Shown: piece after piece, positions 44,794-55,023 of the stretch
Numbering within the stretch: position 1 is the stretch's first letter
How the letters are laid out: each line of letters opens with the position of its first letter
Origin: Dromiciops gliroides
Taxonomy: Eukaryota > Chordata > Mammalia > Microbiotheria > Microbiotheriidae
Length of the DNA stretch: 64,000 nt
Assembly: GCF_019393635.1 (NCBI RefSeq)
Contig: NC_057864.1
Span: forward strand, 447,906,822-447,970,821
Direction of reading: 5' to 3'
Program-made: the position numbers and the translations under genes
Notes under the pieces: generated by a model
What the model was told of the DNA's origin: nothing
Databases searched by the model: none
The model's input: the letters and a program-made list of their open reading frames with translations, nothing else

Positions 44794-44995
44794 CTCCAGA
44801 CTTCTCTACTTCCTTCTCCATTTCCTCCAATTTCCCTACCCTTCCTACCCAGGAGAAATCTCCACCACAAGGTTCTACTGTCTGAAATGGTGACCCCCCC
44901 CCCAATCCAGATTCCCATTTCAGGAGGGGACCTGGCCATGCTTATTTCATTCCTGATGAGGTGACAAAGAAGTCCAGAGAGTGGGTTGAGCCAGG

Positions 44996-45142
44996 AATCG
45001 AAATTACTCTATAATGTGGTTTTGCTTAACTGTTTGTGGGAAGTTTGAGTACTTGTTGGGTAGTATCTATTGTATTAAAACAAATGTATCCATAAAAAGT
45101 TTTTTAAAGAAAATGTTGTCTATCAAACAATATTACTATTAT
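44996..45142 (+). repeat. Exact 147 bp direct repeat, right copy
   Basis: Second copy of 44647-44793 in the same orientation, offset by 349 bases. Sequence diverges immediately at both edges. Confidence 0.95.
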
Positions 45143-45159
45143 TTAGGATGAGGAGTTCA

Positions 45160-45445
45160 CAACCTGTCAAGGTTAGTCATTGCACTTGTGATAGACCAAT
45201 TAAAGTTTTTTCCTATGTTGAGTGAAAATCCAGCTCCTCATAATTTCTGCCCATTGGTCTAAGTTCTGAACTCTGAAGGTACATGGAATGTATCTAATCC
45301 TTTTTTTCCAAATAATTGTCCTTCCTATATATAAAGACGGCTCTCTTCTATGCCCAGATCTGCCTTTTCCAGGCTAAATAGCTCTAGTTTCTTTCAGAAG
45401 ACAGACATACTACTGTCACCAAAATTCTTGGGGCTGTTGAGTCTT
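45160..45445 (-). mobile_element. CR1/L3 LINE fragment, antisense
   Basis: CATAATTTCTGCCCATTGGT, CTAAGTTCTGAACTCTGAAG, TGGAATGTATCTAATCC and CTTTTCCAGGCTAAATAGCT match antisense CR1/L3 ORF2 in order. Confidence 0.75.
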
Positions 45446-47522
45446 AACATCTAGGCTGACTCCTGTCACCAGTGTCAGATGATCAAAGATCCTAAGAATT
45501 TTTGACCATCAATTGTTAATGGGACTGAGACTGAAAGTCAAAGTGATCCTGAGGCTTCCCTGAGGCTCTGTACCAGCTAAATGATTCAATAGAGTCTTGG
45601 CGTTTTCCTTAACCCATGCTCTTGGCATACATATTCCACAATTTCAAGCTCTTTCTAGGTTCCCTTGGTAATAAGTACTTCTGTCCATTCCTGCTTCCAT
45701 GAGGGCAATTAACCCTGTCTTAACCAAGAAAGTTGAATCTACTCCCTTCAACATGAGTCTGTGTCTATACTATGGGACCATCTGGAATAAAAACAAAAAA
45801 CAAAATCCTTATTTTCTCCCTTAGGGCATTTCCAAATGTTCAGATAATTGGTGCCAGCTAAGCAAAACATCTGGATAGATGAATATTTCCATGTTTATCC
45901 AAATGTCCAGTATTGTATAGACACAGCTTAATAAATATTTTCTTTCCTCTACTAAGAAGACATTGTTAAGCAACCAATCTGCCATTGGTGCTTCCAGTAG
46001 AAAACCACTCCTCATCTCTGCTTCTAGAGAGACACAAAACAATTCCATACAGAAGAGCAGAGGCTCTTTCCTCTCTTTTATGAGTGACATTGCCCAGAGT
46101 TACTGGAACCCTCAGGCTTTAGGGAGTAGGGATGACATTGTTGCTGATTTTACGTCCTTTGTTAAAGTCAAGGAACTAAGCCACAGAGTTTTTAATCATG
46201 AGAATCTGGATCAAGTTCAGTCCGAAGTTCAAAAATATATTCCAATTAAACTATTTAATAGATTCTTGGCTTTTCCTATTGTCCCATCCCATTACCATGT
46301 GTATCCAATAATCCCAGGTTCTTTTTTGTTCCCCTGTTAATAAGTGGATTTCAGTGATGACATCATGCTCTAAGAGTTTAGCTTCTTTCAAACCAATATG
46401 TTTTCTACATGTCTGTAATAAACCTGAATATTCATAGATTTGAGTGAGTCATTCAAATTTACTATGAGCATGAAGACTACACAGGGGAAATGGAAAGGTG
46501 GATGGTGAAGGTAACCAGGTTGCAGCATATGACCAGTAAAAATTTATACTCAGAAAGTAGGAAAAAATATTACCAAGGACACTTACTAATGAAAAAAGGA
46601 GATGAATCTTTCAAGCTAAAATGGACAGCCCAGGTACTACATGAGTATGCTCTAGCTGCTAAGCGAAATAGAGGAAGACTTCAGACACACTGAGTAAATT
46701 CTCTGTAAGCAATTTACAGGAAGAAATGGATGAGAATCACGCTGGTTGAGAACATGCAAAGGCTTTGAAAGAATGCCTATACCAAGAAGGTCATAAATTT
46801 AAGTTTCTCATTTGGTTATGTATCATCAATGCCCCATTAGCTCATGGATTGAAGAATTCCATCCCCATTAGTAATTTTATGCTAATTTACATAGTGGTGA
46901 ACGAATGCAAAGGCTTGAGGAAGGCAACACTTGGAGGGGAGGTAAAAGTAGAAATAACTAAACCCAGCAAGTCATTGAGTATTGTTTCCTGAGGCTAAGA
47001 TATTGCTGCCTTGCCTTGTTGGCAATATACCTGCTAAAACTCCTAATGCAGACTGCTACTTGTACTCTAACATGGAAAATCACCCTGTAGAACAAGAGAA
47101 AATAAGTTTATAGCCATGTTCCAAAAGCTTATAGAAGTAAGCAGGTTACTAAAAAAAACTGGTTTCTAGAAAAAATCCAGTCCTACAAATGGGGACGACC
47201 AGAAGGCAGACGTAAAAGTGGGCAGCCAGAGCAAGGTTTGCTGACTGGATTTGGCTGCCTCAATTACTGTCATCAAAGATCATAGTGGAGAGGAAACCTT
47301 GATGATTTGGTCAAATGGCACTACTTTGATCACTGACAGTAGTCAAATGGTGGGATGAGATGGGATTTTCCATACCCAAACAAATCTACTTCCTCCACCC
47401 CTGCCAACTCCTTACATTTCTCTCCCTTATCCGGTTTTTGTTTAGAAAAGATTGTCAGGTTTCTGTATTTTTCAAAAGTGTTAATTCTGAGAAGGGGTCA
47501 TTAGGCTTCAATAGACTGCCAC

Positions 47523-47523
<1 letters not shown>
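45446..47523. other. Repeat-poor intronic stretch
   Basis: About 2 kb with no interspersed repeat I can name. Open frames of 125 and 67 codons lie here on the plus strand (45963-46340, 46490-46693); I recognise no domain in either and rate them as chance or decayed sequence. Confidence 0.4.

Positions 47524-47562
<39 letters not shown>
47524..47562. repeat. (CA)n microsatellite
   Basis: About 19 CA units. Confidence 0.97.
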
Positions 47563-47566
<4 letters not shown>

Positions 47567-47582
47567 TAAGAACTGTGGTTAG

Positions 47583-47840
47583 CAAGGGTGTGCTGGTAAA
47601 TATTTAACAATGGGCTTTTCAGACCAAAAAAAAAAAAACACCACTGTCCACACTTTTAAGTTCATTCTGTATTATTGACATTTTCTCTATCACTTTAACT
47701 CTACTTAATCAACAAAACAAAAAATCAAGCAATGATTTGCAGCCTTGGCTGATTTCTGAGGTGCAAATGCTCACACTGAAGATTTAAAAATTGGGTTTTC
47801 TAAGCCTGTTTGAGCTTGCTCCAGCATACTTTTGATAGTT
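47583..47840 (+). mobile_element. Interspersed repeat, probably a non-autonomous DNA element
   Basis: Starts AAGGGTGTGCTGGTAAATAT and ends GCTCCAGCATACTT, so the ends are short inverted repeats (GTGTGCTGG against CCAGCATAC). Interior blocks are shared with 6850-7095. Confidence 0.5.
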
Positions 47841-48017
47841 GGTAAACTTTCAGGAGTGCTATCCCATAGATCTCATAGCAACTTTCACTTTGACATAATG
47901 GGGTGGGGGTGAGTTGTTGGGATACCAGAGAATGGTGACACTGGCCGCTGACAAGAATTAAGGAATATTTTGCATACAGGTTCTAGTTTACCAATTCTGA
48001 TCTATAATCTAGATCAG

Positions 48018-48075
48018 GCCTTCTTCTTCTTCTTCTTCTTCTTCTTCTTCTTCTTCTTCTTCGTCTTTGTCTTCG
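48018..48075. repeat. (CTT)n microsatellite
   Basis: About 15 CTT units, then CGTCTTTGTCTTCGTC variants. Confidence 0.95.
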
Positions 48076-48350
48076 TCTTTAATACTTCCATCTGTATTCA
48101 GATACCATCAGTTCCTTCTCTGTAGATGGACTGCATTTTTCATAAGTCCTTCAGAGTTGTCTTGGATCATTGCATTGCTGAAAGTAACTAAGTCATTCAT
48201 AGCAGATCATCTTACAATATTGCTTACAATATTGTACACTGTATACAATTTTTGTATACGATATACAATATTGTATACAATTTTTGTATACAGTACATTT
48301 CACTTTACATCAGCTCATGTAAGTTTTTCCAGGTTTTTTCTGATAGCATC
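48060..48350 (-). mobile_element. LINE-1 3' region, antisense, with an internal AT-rich expansion
   Basis: GTTGTCTTGGATCATTGCAT, AAAGTAACTAAGTCATTCAT, CACTTTACATCAGCTCATGT and AAGTTTTTCCAGG match the antisense L1 tail at 5325-5460. The middle has been expanded by palindromic repeats. Confidence 0.7.
48241..48291. repeat. Duplicated 19 bp palindrome
   Basis: GTATACAATTTTTGTATAC occurs twice exactly, at 48241-48259 and 48273-48291. Each copy is itself an 8 bp inverted repeat (GTATACAA / TTGTATAC) around a TTT loop. Two more TACAATATTG blocks lie immediately upstream. Confidence 0.9.
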
Positions 48351-48354
48351 CTAG

Positions 48355-48527
48355 AATAGGGCTTCTTAAAGTTTTTTCACTTACAACCCCTTTTCACGTG
48401 AGAAATTTTTATGCAACTCTGAGCACATAGGTATATAAAATAGGTTATACTAACCTTTTAGTGTTGCCAAATTTTTCTCAACCCCCACATACAATTATTC
48501 CACCCACAGTTTAAGAAGTTTTTCTCT
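48355..48527 (-). mobile_element. Small hAT-like DNA element with inverted ends
   Basis: GGCTTCTTAAAGTTTTTTCAC at the left, ACCCACAGTTTAAGAAG at the right: inverted CTTCTTAAA ends. Interior GGTATATAAAATAGGTTATA. Reverse-oriented relative of 54836-55023. Confidence 0.7.
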
Positions 48528-48669
48528 AGACCTGAGGTAGTGAGCACCCAGTGTACAGCCCATACCCCTGGCCTGAAACACTCCTGAGCCTAAACCAGAT
48601 TAAATCATAACTGGGAAATATTTAATAAAATAAATTAAAATACAATAACACATAGATTCTTATTCAGTC

Positions 48670-48845
48670 ATTTTTCCATCTTGTCCCACTCTTTGTTATG
48701 CCATTTGGAGTTTTCTTAGCAGAGATACTGGAGTGGTTTGCCATGTCTTTTTACAGATAAGGAAACAGATAAATGGAGTTAAGTGACTTGGCCAAGGTCA
48801 CATAGCCAGTAAGTGTCTGAGGCCAGATTTGAACTCAGGAAGATG
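48670..48845 (-). repeat. MIR-tailed marsupial SINE, antisense
   Basis: CCACTCTTTGTTATGCCATT, TTTTCTTAGCAGAGATACTG, GGAGTGGTTTGCCATGTC and TTGAACTCAGGAAGATGAG. Antisense version of 52530-52795, without a head. Confidence 0.85.
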
Positions 48846-48918
48846 AGTTTTTCCTGGCTCCAGGAACCACTGAGCAGTTCCAATATACAAATAATATTAC
48901 ATTTTAAAACTAAGTCAA

Positions 48919-49066
48919 GGGGGCAGCTAGATGGCGCAGTGGATAAAGCACCGGCCCTGGATTCAGGAGTACCTGAGTTCAAATCCGGCCTCAGACACTT
49001 GACACTTACTAGCTGTGTGACCCTGGGCAAGTCACTTAACCCCCATTGCCCTGCAAAAAAAACCAA
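48919..49066 (+). repeat. Marsupial SINE, first of two in one target site
   Basis: Full copy, tail CCCCCATTGCCCTGC. Preceded by AAAACTAAGTCAA at 48906-48918 and followed by the same 13 bases at 49067-49079. Confidence 0.97.
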
Positions 49067-49079
49067 AAAACTAAGTCAA

Positions 49080-49240
49080 GGGGCAGCTAGGTGGTGCAGT
49101 GGATAAAGCACCAGCCCTAGATTCAGGAGGACCTGAGTTAAATCCGATTTCAAACACTTGACACTTACTAGCTGTGTGACCCTGGGCAAGTCACTTAACC
49201 CCAATTGCCCCACAAAAAAACAAACAAACAAAAAAAACAA
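49080..49240 (+). repeat. Marsupial SINE, second of two in one target site
   Basis: Full copy, tail CCCCAATTGCCCCAC with (CAAA)n. Followed by a third AAAACTAAGTCAA at 49241-49253. It differs from its neighbour at about a dozen positions, so it is a separate insertion rather than a fresh duplication. Confidence 0.97.
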
Positions 49241-49529
49241 AAAACTAAGTCAATATGAAGTTCCCAGAGATCCTTATGTACAGGGATACCCACTTCTTTT
49301 TGAGTTTCAAACCATGGATCTAGACTACAGAAGATAGGAGTTGGAAAAAGAAGGGCAAAAACAGCTTGTCTGAAAGGAAAAGAGTGAGCATATAGGCTAA
49401 CTGCATCTGAGATTTCACTTGAAATATATGTAGGTTATTTTCAGGCGGTTCTTTTGGAAGTGTTCCATGTCTTTCCTTGAGAACAATCTTGTTCCAAATA
49501 AAACATAAGGTAACAAGCAAGGGAGGTAG

Positions 49530-49690
49530 GGAGTCTCAGCAGGCTAAAACAGTAGACCTGGGGTGGAAAGTCAATATTTAGATCCCTCTCATCACTGGGG
49601 GACCTTAAGCAAATGATTGCACCCATCTCTCTATGCCCTAGGACCCTTGTCTATAAAAAGACAACCATATTGATAGTGGAGATAACACTG
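49530..49690 (+). repeat. MIR-like fragment
   Basis: GCTAAAACAGTAGACCTGGG, GGACCTTAAGCAAATGATTG and CCCTTGTCTATAAAAAGAC in MIR order, diverged. Confidence 0.5.
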
Positions 49691-50018
49691 TAAGGAAATC
49701 TATAAATCCCTAGTGTTCTGTTAAATGCTTAAGAGGAAAAATGAAGTAACCAACTTTTCTCACTGGGGGCATTGAGGTAACTTCTGTAGATCAGAGTAAG
49801 TGCTACCTAAGAGAATAAGATCTGAGGGGTTGCTCCCATCCCCCATTCAGCCAAGTGATGACGCTCCAGTTATTTATGTGGTTTCCAGGTTCTCTTCATT
49901 TCATAGCCGTCAGCACAATCCCATGACTCAGCTGGAGGCCAGATGTCCCAACTCAAATTCTGTGCCTTGTCCCTTCCCTGCCCCCACCCTGTCCCCAGCT
50001 AGTGACCATTATCCAGTG

Positions 50019-50024
50019 GCTTAC
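50019..50024 (-). promoter_or_regulatory. TBX15: 5' splice site after the TBX15 penultimate exon
   Basis: Minus-strand CAAG|GTAAGCC, a near-consensus donor. Confidence 0.93.
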
Positions 50025-50122
50025 CTTGCTGTTTCTGCATGGTGGTGAAATCCTCAAAGGTGAGTGTGCGCACAGGTGGTCTCCAGAAAGCATATGTTTC
50101 CATAATGGCCTCCAGTCCAGTC
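50025..50122 (-). CDS. TBX15: TBX15 penultimate exon
   Basis: 98 bp exon, open throughout: the last base of an Arg codon, 32 full codons and the first base of a Gly codon. Encodes [20 protein letters not shown] followed by [12 protein letters not shown]. The [15 protein letters not shown] reading separates TBX15 from TBX18, which I remember as AFWRPSLRTLTFEDI. In TBX15 this segment lies just beyond the T-box DNA-binding domain; the GRNR end of that domain is in the previous exon, outside the window. The acceptor (TTCTTCTCATTCCATAG) and donor are both canonical, and the phase joins exactly to 34555-35342. Confidence 0.97.
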
Positions 50123-50139
50123 CTATGGAATGAGAAGAA
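50123..50139 (-). promoter_or_regulatory. TBX15: 3' splice site before the TBX15 penultimate exon
   Basis: Minus-strand TTCTTCTCATTCCATAG, pyrimidine-rich, directly before GACTGGACTGG. Confidence 0.92.
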
Positions 50140-51261
50140 AATCAGGTGAAGAAGACATAAATAAGGCCAAGAAATGCATTGGGTTCGACAGAAAGGACAG
50201 GCCTAACTTCTCTCACCTGGCAAACTGCGGTGCATGCCTCACCGCTGAGAGATCACCTCTGCCAGAGTAAATTAACCTAGAAAAGCATGATGTACTGATG
50301 CCGTCAACTCACAGAAACAAACCAAAAAAAAAAGAATTCGCCCAGTTTAAGACCATCTATAAACCAATCCAAGACCCTGATGCTATTTCATTCTGAACTT
50401 CTACCATGTAGTATCACCCTGCAGGTAATATCACCAGCTAGATAAGAAAGACATTGATGTATTAAACATCCTTGGTCTTACTTCTAAATCTTCCTATGAC
50501 ATTGAGGGTAATGTTGAATAACTACCTAATCTCCCCTTGCCCTCCCTTTGAGATCCAAAAACAGTAAGAGCTTTCTTCTCCCTAATTTAATGGCTAACAA
50601 TTGTATTTGACTGTTCCAGTGGGCAAGGTAGTGATCTTTAGAACATCAGTGACTTAAAAGACTTAACACATGAACAAATACAGATGATAGGGATTTCAGG
50701 CACAAGAGCCCTGGAAATGGTAGCACACCTCTTGCACACACACACACCTCCAGATGACTGGTTCTACTTACAGCCCAGACCTCATAGCCAACATTTGGGG
50801 AAGCAACTCCTATGGAGAAGGGGCCGGCCTTCTCCAACAACTGCCACCCACAGAGCAGGTGAGCCAGGCTAGTAAAGATGGCACCCTGTGTGTTAGATAG
50901 GATGTGGTATGTGCCAGGCCAGTCAAATGACCCACCACCACTTTGACCACCATCTCTCCTCACACCCTAATGGAAACAGCCCAAGACTCTGAACCCAAGA
51001 ACCTTGGGAATAGCCATGCCTCCAGCCCACTGCCTTCAGTCATCATCCTCAGAAGAAAGACCTGTGGAGATCCAGCTGGGCAACTGCTCCTATGACTGCT
51101 ACAGGCACAGCTTCTGAAGTCCTCAGTGGCAAAGGCCATTTCCCACCAAATTTTTCATAATCATAAATAGAAAAAAAGGCATCACCATCAGCTTTGCCAC
51201 AATACCATTGGACTTTTCTATCTGACTTGACAATAAAATCTTCCATATGGGTTGCCTCTTC
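50140..51261. other. Repeat-free sequence next to the TBX15 exon
   Basis: No interspersed repeat recognised; only a short CACACA run near 50735. Frames here lack recognisable domains. Confidence 0.45.
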
Positions 51262-51545
51262 CATTCATCAGTCATTCAGTAGATAGACATTTAGTAAGTG
51301 CCTATTATGTGCCAGATACTGTGCTAAGCACTGGAAATACAAAGAAAGCTTTAAAAAACAGCCCTCAAGACAACATATAAACAACTTACACAGAATGGAA
51401 ACAGGATATAGGATAAGTGGGAAAAGCAATAGAATTAAGAGGTACCAGGAAAGTTCCTGAGAATAGGGACTATTTTTTTCCATTTGTATCTCCAGTGCTT
51501 TGCATATACTAAGTGCTTCATAACTGCTTTAATCATTCATTCATT
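51262..51545 (+). repeat. L2 3' end
   Basis: TTTAGTAAGTGCCTATTATG, TGCCAGATACTGTGCTAAGC, then CCTGAGAATAGGGACTATTT and GTATCTCCAGTGCTTTGC, ending in a (TTCA)-type tail. Confidence 0.75.
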
Positions 51546-51694
51546 CATACAGAATACAAAAAAACTGTCAGTAATGAAAGAGGGCCAGTCAAGGGATGAT
51601 AAATGCCTTAGGGCATGATCAATAGATTTTTCTCTTTCAGCTAGAAGAGATGACCTGAATCCAATGCCTTCTGAATGTACCAGGAATCAAATAG

Positions 51695-51880
51695 GCGATC
51701 AATCACCAAGCAGTTATTAAGTACCTACTGTGGTGATAGATACTGCACTAAGCACCGAGGGGACAAAGACAAGTGAAATAGTTGTCACCCTTGAGTTTAC
51801 AGGTTATGGGAAAGGCAATATGTACATAGATACATATAATAATAGCTAGAATCTCTGTAAAGTGCTTTGAAGTTTGCAAA
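51695..51880 (+). repeat. L2 3' fragment with MIR-like end
   Basis: TTATTAAGTACCTACTGTGG, ATACTGCACTAAGCACCGAG, TTGAGTTTACAGGTTATGGG and TGTAAAGTGCTTTGAAGTTT. Confidence 0.65.
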
Positions 51881-51889
51881 ATTAAGATA

Positions 51890-52529
51890 TATACAAAATA
51901 GATACAAGTGGATATGGTTGAGCAATAACAGCTGGGGAGATTAGGAAAGACCTTATGTAGCTGGCCATACTTGAGTTGAGTCTTGGAGGAGACAAGGCAT
52001 TCTAGGGGAAGAACAGTGTCAGCACAAGAGTCAGTCAGTGGAAGAGCAGAGATGGGAAATGTTTCCAGATCCAAATACAGCTCTTCCTAATATTTTTCCA
52101 AACCACTAGGATCAAGGACTCAGCCTGGAAGCCATATGAGTAGTCTTTGGGATCAGAGTCTTGTGCCTCTCTGACTATAAGAAGAGTCAGAACAACCATA
52201 GAGCAGTTCTTATTAGACAATTTGCTTCTGGATCTGGCTGAAATGAGAATCTTTCCAATTTGGAGGAGAGGGGATGGACATGCTCACTTACCCTCATCCA
52301 ATTATCCCCCCAAAATACATATGAAAGATGCATTAATTCAGATGTAACTAGATTTTCTAACAGGCAATCTCCTGCTGAGCTTTCCTCTCTTCAAAAGAAG
52401 ATTTGGGTTCAGGGATGCAAGTTAAATCTGGAACAAAGTTTTTGGTTGTTGAGCCTTCTCTGATTCTTAGGGACTTTTCTTTCTAAACTCTGCTATCTTC
52501 CCAATACCTAGCATAAAGTAGGCATTTGA
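51890..52529. other. Unassigned intronic sequence
   Basis: No repeat or exon recognised. Confidence 0.4.
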
Positions 52530-52795
52530 TGGGCAGCTGGGTGGTGCAATAGAGCATGCATCGGACCTGAAATCAGGAAGACTTATCTTGGAGAATTCAA
52601 ATCCAGCCTCAGATGCTTACTGTGTGACTCTGGGCAAATCACTTAACCCTGTGTTCCTCAGTTTCCTCATCTGTAAAATGAGTTGGAGAAGGAAATGCCA
52701 AACCACTCCAGTATCTTTACCAAGAAAACCCCAAATGGGGTCACAAAGAGTTGGACATGACTGAAAAACAACTGAACAACAACAAAAGTCATTCC
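52530..52795 (+). repeat. MIR-tailed marsupial SINE, full length
   Basis: GGGCAGCTGGGTGGTGCAAT head, TACTGTGTGACTCTGGGCAA core, AAATGAGTTGGAGAAGGAAA, CCACTCCAGTATCTTTACCA, CCCCAAATGGGGTCACAAAG and AGTTGGACATGACTGAAA, ending AACAACAACA. Best example of this family in the window. Confidence 0.95.
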
Positions 52796-52849
52796 ATATC
52801 TGTTTGAGTTTAATTGTATACGTCTCTATCTGTTTATATGCCATGATGA

Positions 52850-52945
52850 AAGTTTGTGTTTTTGCCTTTTTCATATCCTCAGTGTTCAGCACATTGCCTG
52901 GTAAATTGTACATACTTAATAAATATTTGTTGATTGACCACCTGA
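52850..52945 (+). repeat. L2 3' terminus
   Basis: TCATATCCTCAGTGTTCAGC, ACATTGCCTGGTAAATTGTA and CTTAATAAATATTTGTTGAT. Confidence 0.7.
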
Positions 52946-53104
52946 CCTAAAGGAGGACATACAAAAGACAGCCCTATACTATAGACTTGTCGAGAAGTGA
53001 CTGTGATGTCCTTTCTTGAAACTAGCAAGCTTTCTCTTCCTTTTGGAGGTGTGATCTGCACTGTTTGATCTCATAGCACTGACATCTTCTCCATGTGGTT
53101 CATT

Positions 53105-53290
53105 TCCAGATATCCTGGTGTAACAGAAAGAGTTTTGCGCTTGGAGGTCAGCAGAGTCCTGTTTAAATCTGAACTCTGATCCTAATTCTTGTGAATATCA
53201 ACAAGTCACTTCAACTCTCTCTAAGCCACAGTTTCTTCATCAATAAAATGGGGGTAAAAGTATCTATACCTACTTCACAAAGTCTCGCCA
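53105..53290 (+). repeat. MIR
   Basis: GTGTAACAGAAAGAGTTTTG, TTGGAGGTCAGCAGAGTCCT, AACAAGTCACTTCAACTCTC, TTCTTCATCAATAAAATGGG. Confidence 0.8.
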
Positions 53291-53353
53291 AAAACCAAAT
53301 GATCCTCTAATCATTCGATTTATGTAAAACATTCTGTAAAAATGTAATGGGCA

Positions 53354-53494
53354 TAGGGCAGCTAGGCAGCACAGTGGATAAAGCACTCGCCCTGGATTCA
53401 GGAGGACCTGAGTTCAAATCCAGCCTCAGACACTTGACACTTACTAGCTGTGTGACCCTGGGCAAGTCACTTAACCCTCATTGCCCCACAAAAG
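53354..53494 (+). repeat. Marsupial SINE
   Basis: Full copy with GCAGCTAGGCAGCACAGTGG head. Target-site duplication AAAATGTAATGGGCA at 53339-53353 and 53495-53509. Confidence 0.97.
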
Positions 53495-53509
53495 AAAATG
53501 TAATGGGCA

Positions 53510-54349
53510 GGGTAGCTATTGTTATTATTCCAGTTACATTCAGCTCTGAGCACCGAGAGAGCAAAGCTAGAGGTGTGTTATGAGTGTGAATCACTCATAG
53601 AAAAGGCTTCTTTTCCCCTTCCTTGGATTTCTAACATGTTAGTTGGTTTTTGTTTGTTTGTTTGTTAGAAAGGATTTTCTTTGCACAGCTACCTTCCTTT
53701 ATCAGCTAACTTTCTAATGTCATCCCTGGCATCTCAGAGGCTTTAAGTACACAAGGACAGGCAAATCCAACCTGTATTTTAAGAAAATGTTCTGAGTGGA
53801 GGGTATTTCCTAGTGTTTATTAGCTGTTAATCTGTTAAAAGTCAAAACAGAAGACCTCTTCATATGGTCAACTCATATTAATGCTGAATACACCATGTAC
53901 AATGACTTGGCGGAGAAAGAGAAAGAGCTCATAAGCAACTCGTAAGGAAAAAGGAAAAGAAAGTTAAGCCTAGTCCGGGGGAATAGAAAGGCATAGAAGG
54001 CTTAGATCTGGTCCTCCAGAACCTAATTTTGGATTTCTTACTGACCACCATAACAATAGCTTGTGAATTTGTTTGGCTTGAATATCCATATTTGTAGCAA
54101 GAGGTTTGTTTGTTTTTTAATTGAATTGAATTTTAATTGAATTTATTTTTTAATTTAATTGAAAAAATAAGATGAAATTAACAACAACAACAAAAAAAAA
54201 AACCCTAACACACCAATGATGATGGTAAGCTGTGATACCTAGAATACTTGTTTGCTCCAAGGTATCACAAAACTAGAGTAGATCTCTTTATAAATTCATA
54301 ATACAGGTAGGAAAGACTATAAGAAGATAGGTTTCACATTGACAAAAAC
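53510..54349. other. Unassigned intronic sequence
   Basis: Contains (TTTG)n near 53650 and an AT-rich TTAATTGAATT stretch near 54120-54180. No known element. Confidence 0.4.
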
Positions 54350-54700
54350 AGAGCAGCAGCATGACAGGATGGATAGAAAGCTGGTCTCACAGTCAAGAAT
54401 AATTGAGTTAAAGGGGTGCAGCTAGGTGGTACAGTGGATAAAGCACCAGCCCTGGATTCAGGAGAACCTGAGTTCAAGTCCAGATTCAGACACTTGTCAT
54501 GTACTAGCTGTGTGACCCTGGGCAAGTCACTTAACCCTCATTGCCCTGAAAAACAAAAGAATAACTGGGTTCAAGCCCCACCTCTGACACATTCTGGCTG
54601 TGTGACCCCTAGCAAGTTAATTAGTCAGTGTACCAGACAACTCCCTAAGGCTCTAAGTTACAGAGGAAGTATTGGGGAGGGAATTCTTTAATGGGTACTC
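54350..54700 (+). repeat. MIR-type SINE, split by a SINE
   Basis: AGCAGCATGACAGGATGGAT and GTCTCACAGTCAAGAATAAT, then after the insert TTCAAGCCCCACCTCTGACA, TTCTGGCTGTGTGACCCCTA and CTAAGGCTCTAAGTTACAGA. Confidence 0.8.
54412..54556 (+). repeat. Marsupial SINE inside the MIR-type SINE
   Basis: Full copy. Target-site duplication AAGAATAATTGAGTT / AAGAATAACTGGGTT at 54395-54409 and 54557-54571. Confidence 0.95.
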
Positions 54701-54729
54701 TCTAAATTGATAAAATTACAGATTGACTC

Positions 54730-54835
54730 AACAATGATCTCTAAAATATGGAAAATGACCTGTGTTATCTTAGGCAAATCACGATCTCTGGGGTCCTCAG
54801 TTTCCTCATCTTTAAAATGAGGGGATTTGACTAGT
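54730..54835 (+). repeat. MIR fragment
   Basis: AAATGACCTGTGTTATCTTA, GGCAAATCACGATCTCTGG and CAGTTTCCTCATCTTTAAAA. Confidence 0.7.
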
Positions 54836-55023
54836 TCAAAGCTCCTTAAACTGTGGGTTCAGACCCCATATGAGGTTGTGTAACTGAATGTCGGGGTTGC
54901 AAAAAATCTGGCAACAGTAAAAGGTTATGTATACCTATTTTATATACCTATATACTCAGGGTCGTATAAAAATTTCTCAGGCAAAAAGGGGTCATGTGTG
55001 GAAAAAGTTTCAGAAGCCCAAGA
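54836..55023 (+). mobile_element. Small hAT-like DNA element with inverted ends
   Basis: CTCCTTAAACTGTGGGTTCA at the left, GGAAAAAGTTTCAGAAGCCC at the right, interior GGCAACAGTAAAAGGTTATG and TATTTTATATACC. Opposite orientation to 48355-48527. Confidence 0.75.

Larger units (their letters stand above)
48535..49325 (-). mobile_element. hAT-like element broken up by three SINEs
   Basis: TGTACAGCCCATACCCCTGG, TAACTGGGAAATATTTAATA, then after the inserts GTCAATATGAAGTTCCCAGA, GATCCTTATGTACAGGGATA, TTTTTGAGTTTCAAACCATG. It is the reverse of the 39187-39400 family and adjoins the smaller hAT element. Confidence 0.65.
35343..50024 (-). other. TBX15: TBX15 last intron
   Basis: About 14.7 kb between the two recognised coding exons, phase 1, GT-AG. 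Filled with SINEs, MIRs, L1, CR1 and hAT pieces; see the individual entries. Confidence 0.9.

Noticed and set aside
45963..46340. 125-codon plus-strand frame in a repeat-poor stretch
   Set aside because: No recognisable domain, no splice or promoter signal; length is not surprising in 64 kb of six frames. Noted in the surrounding entry only.
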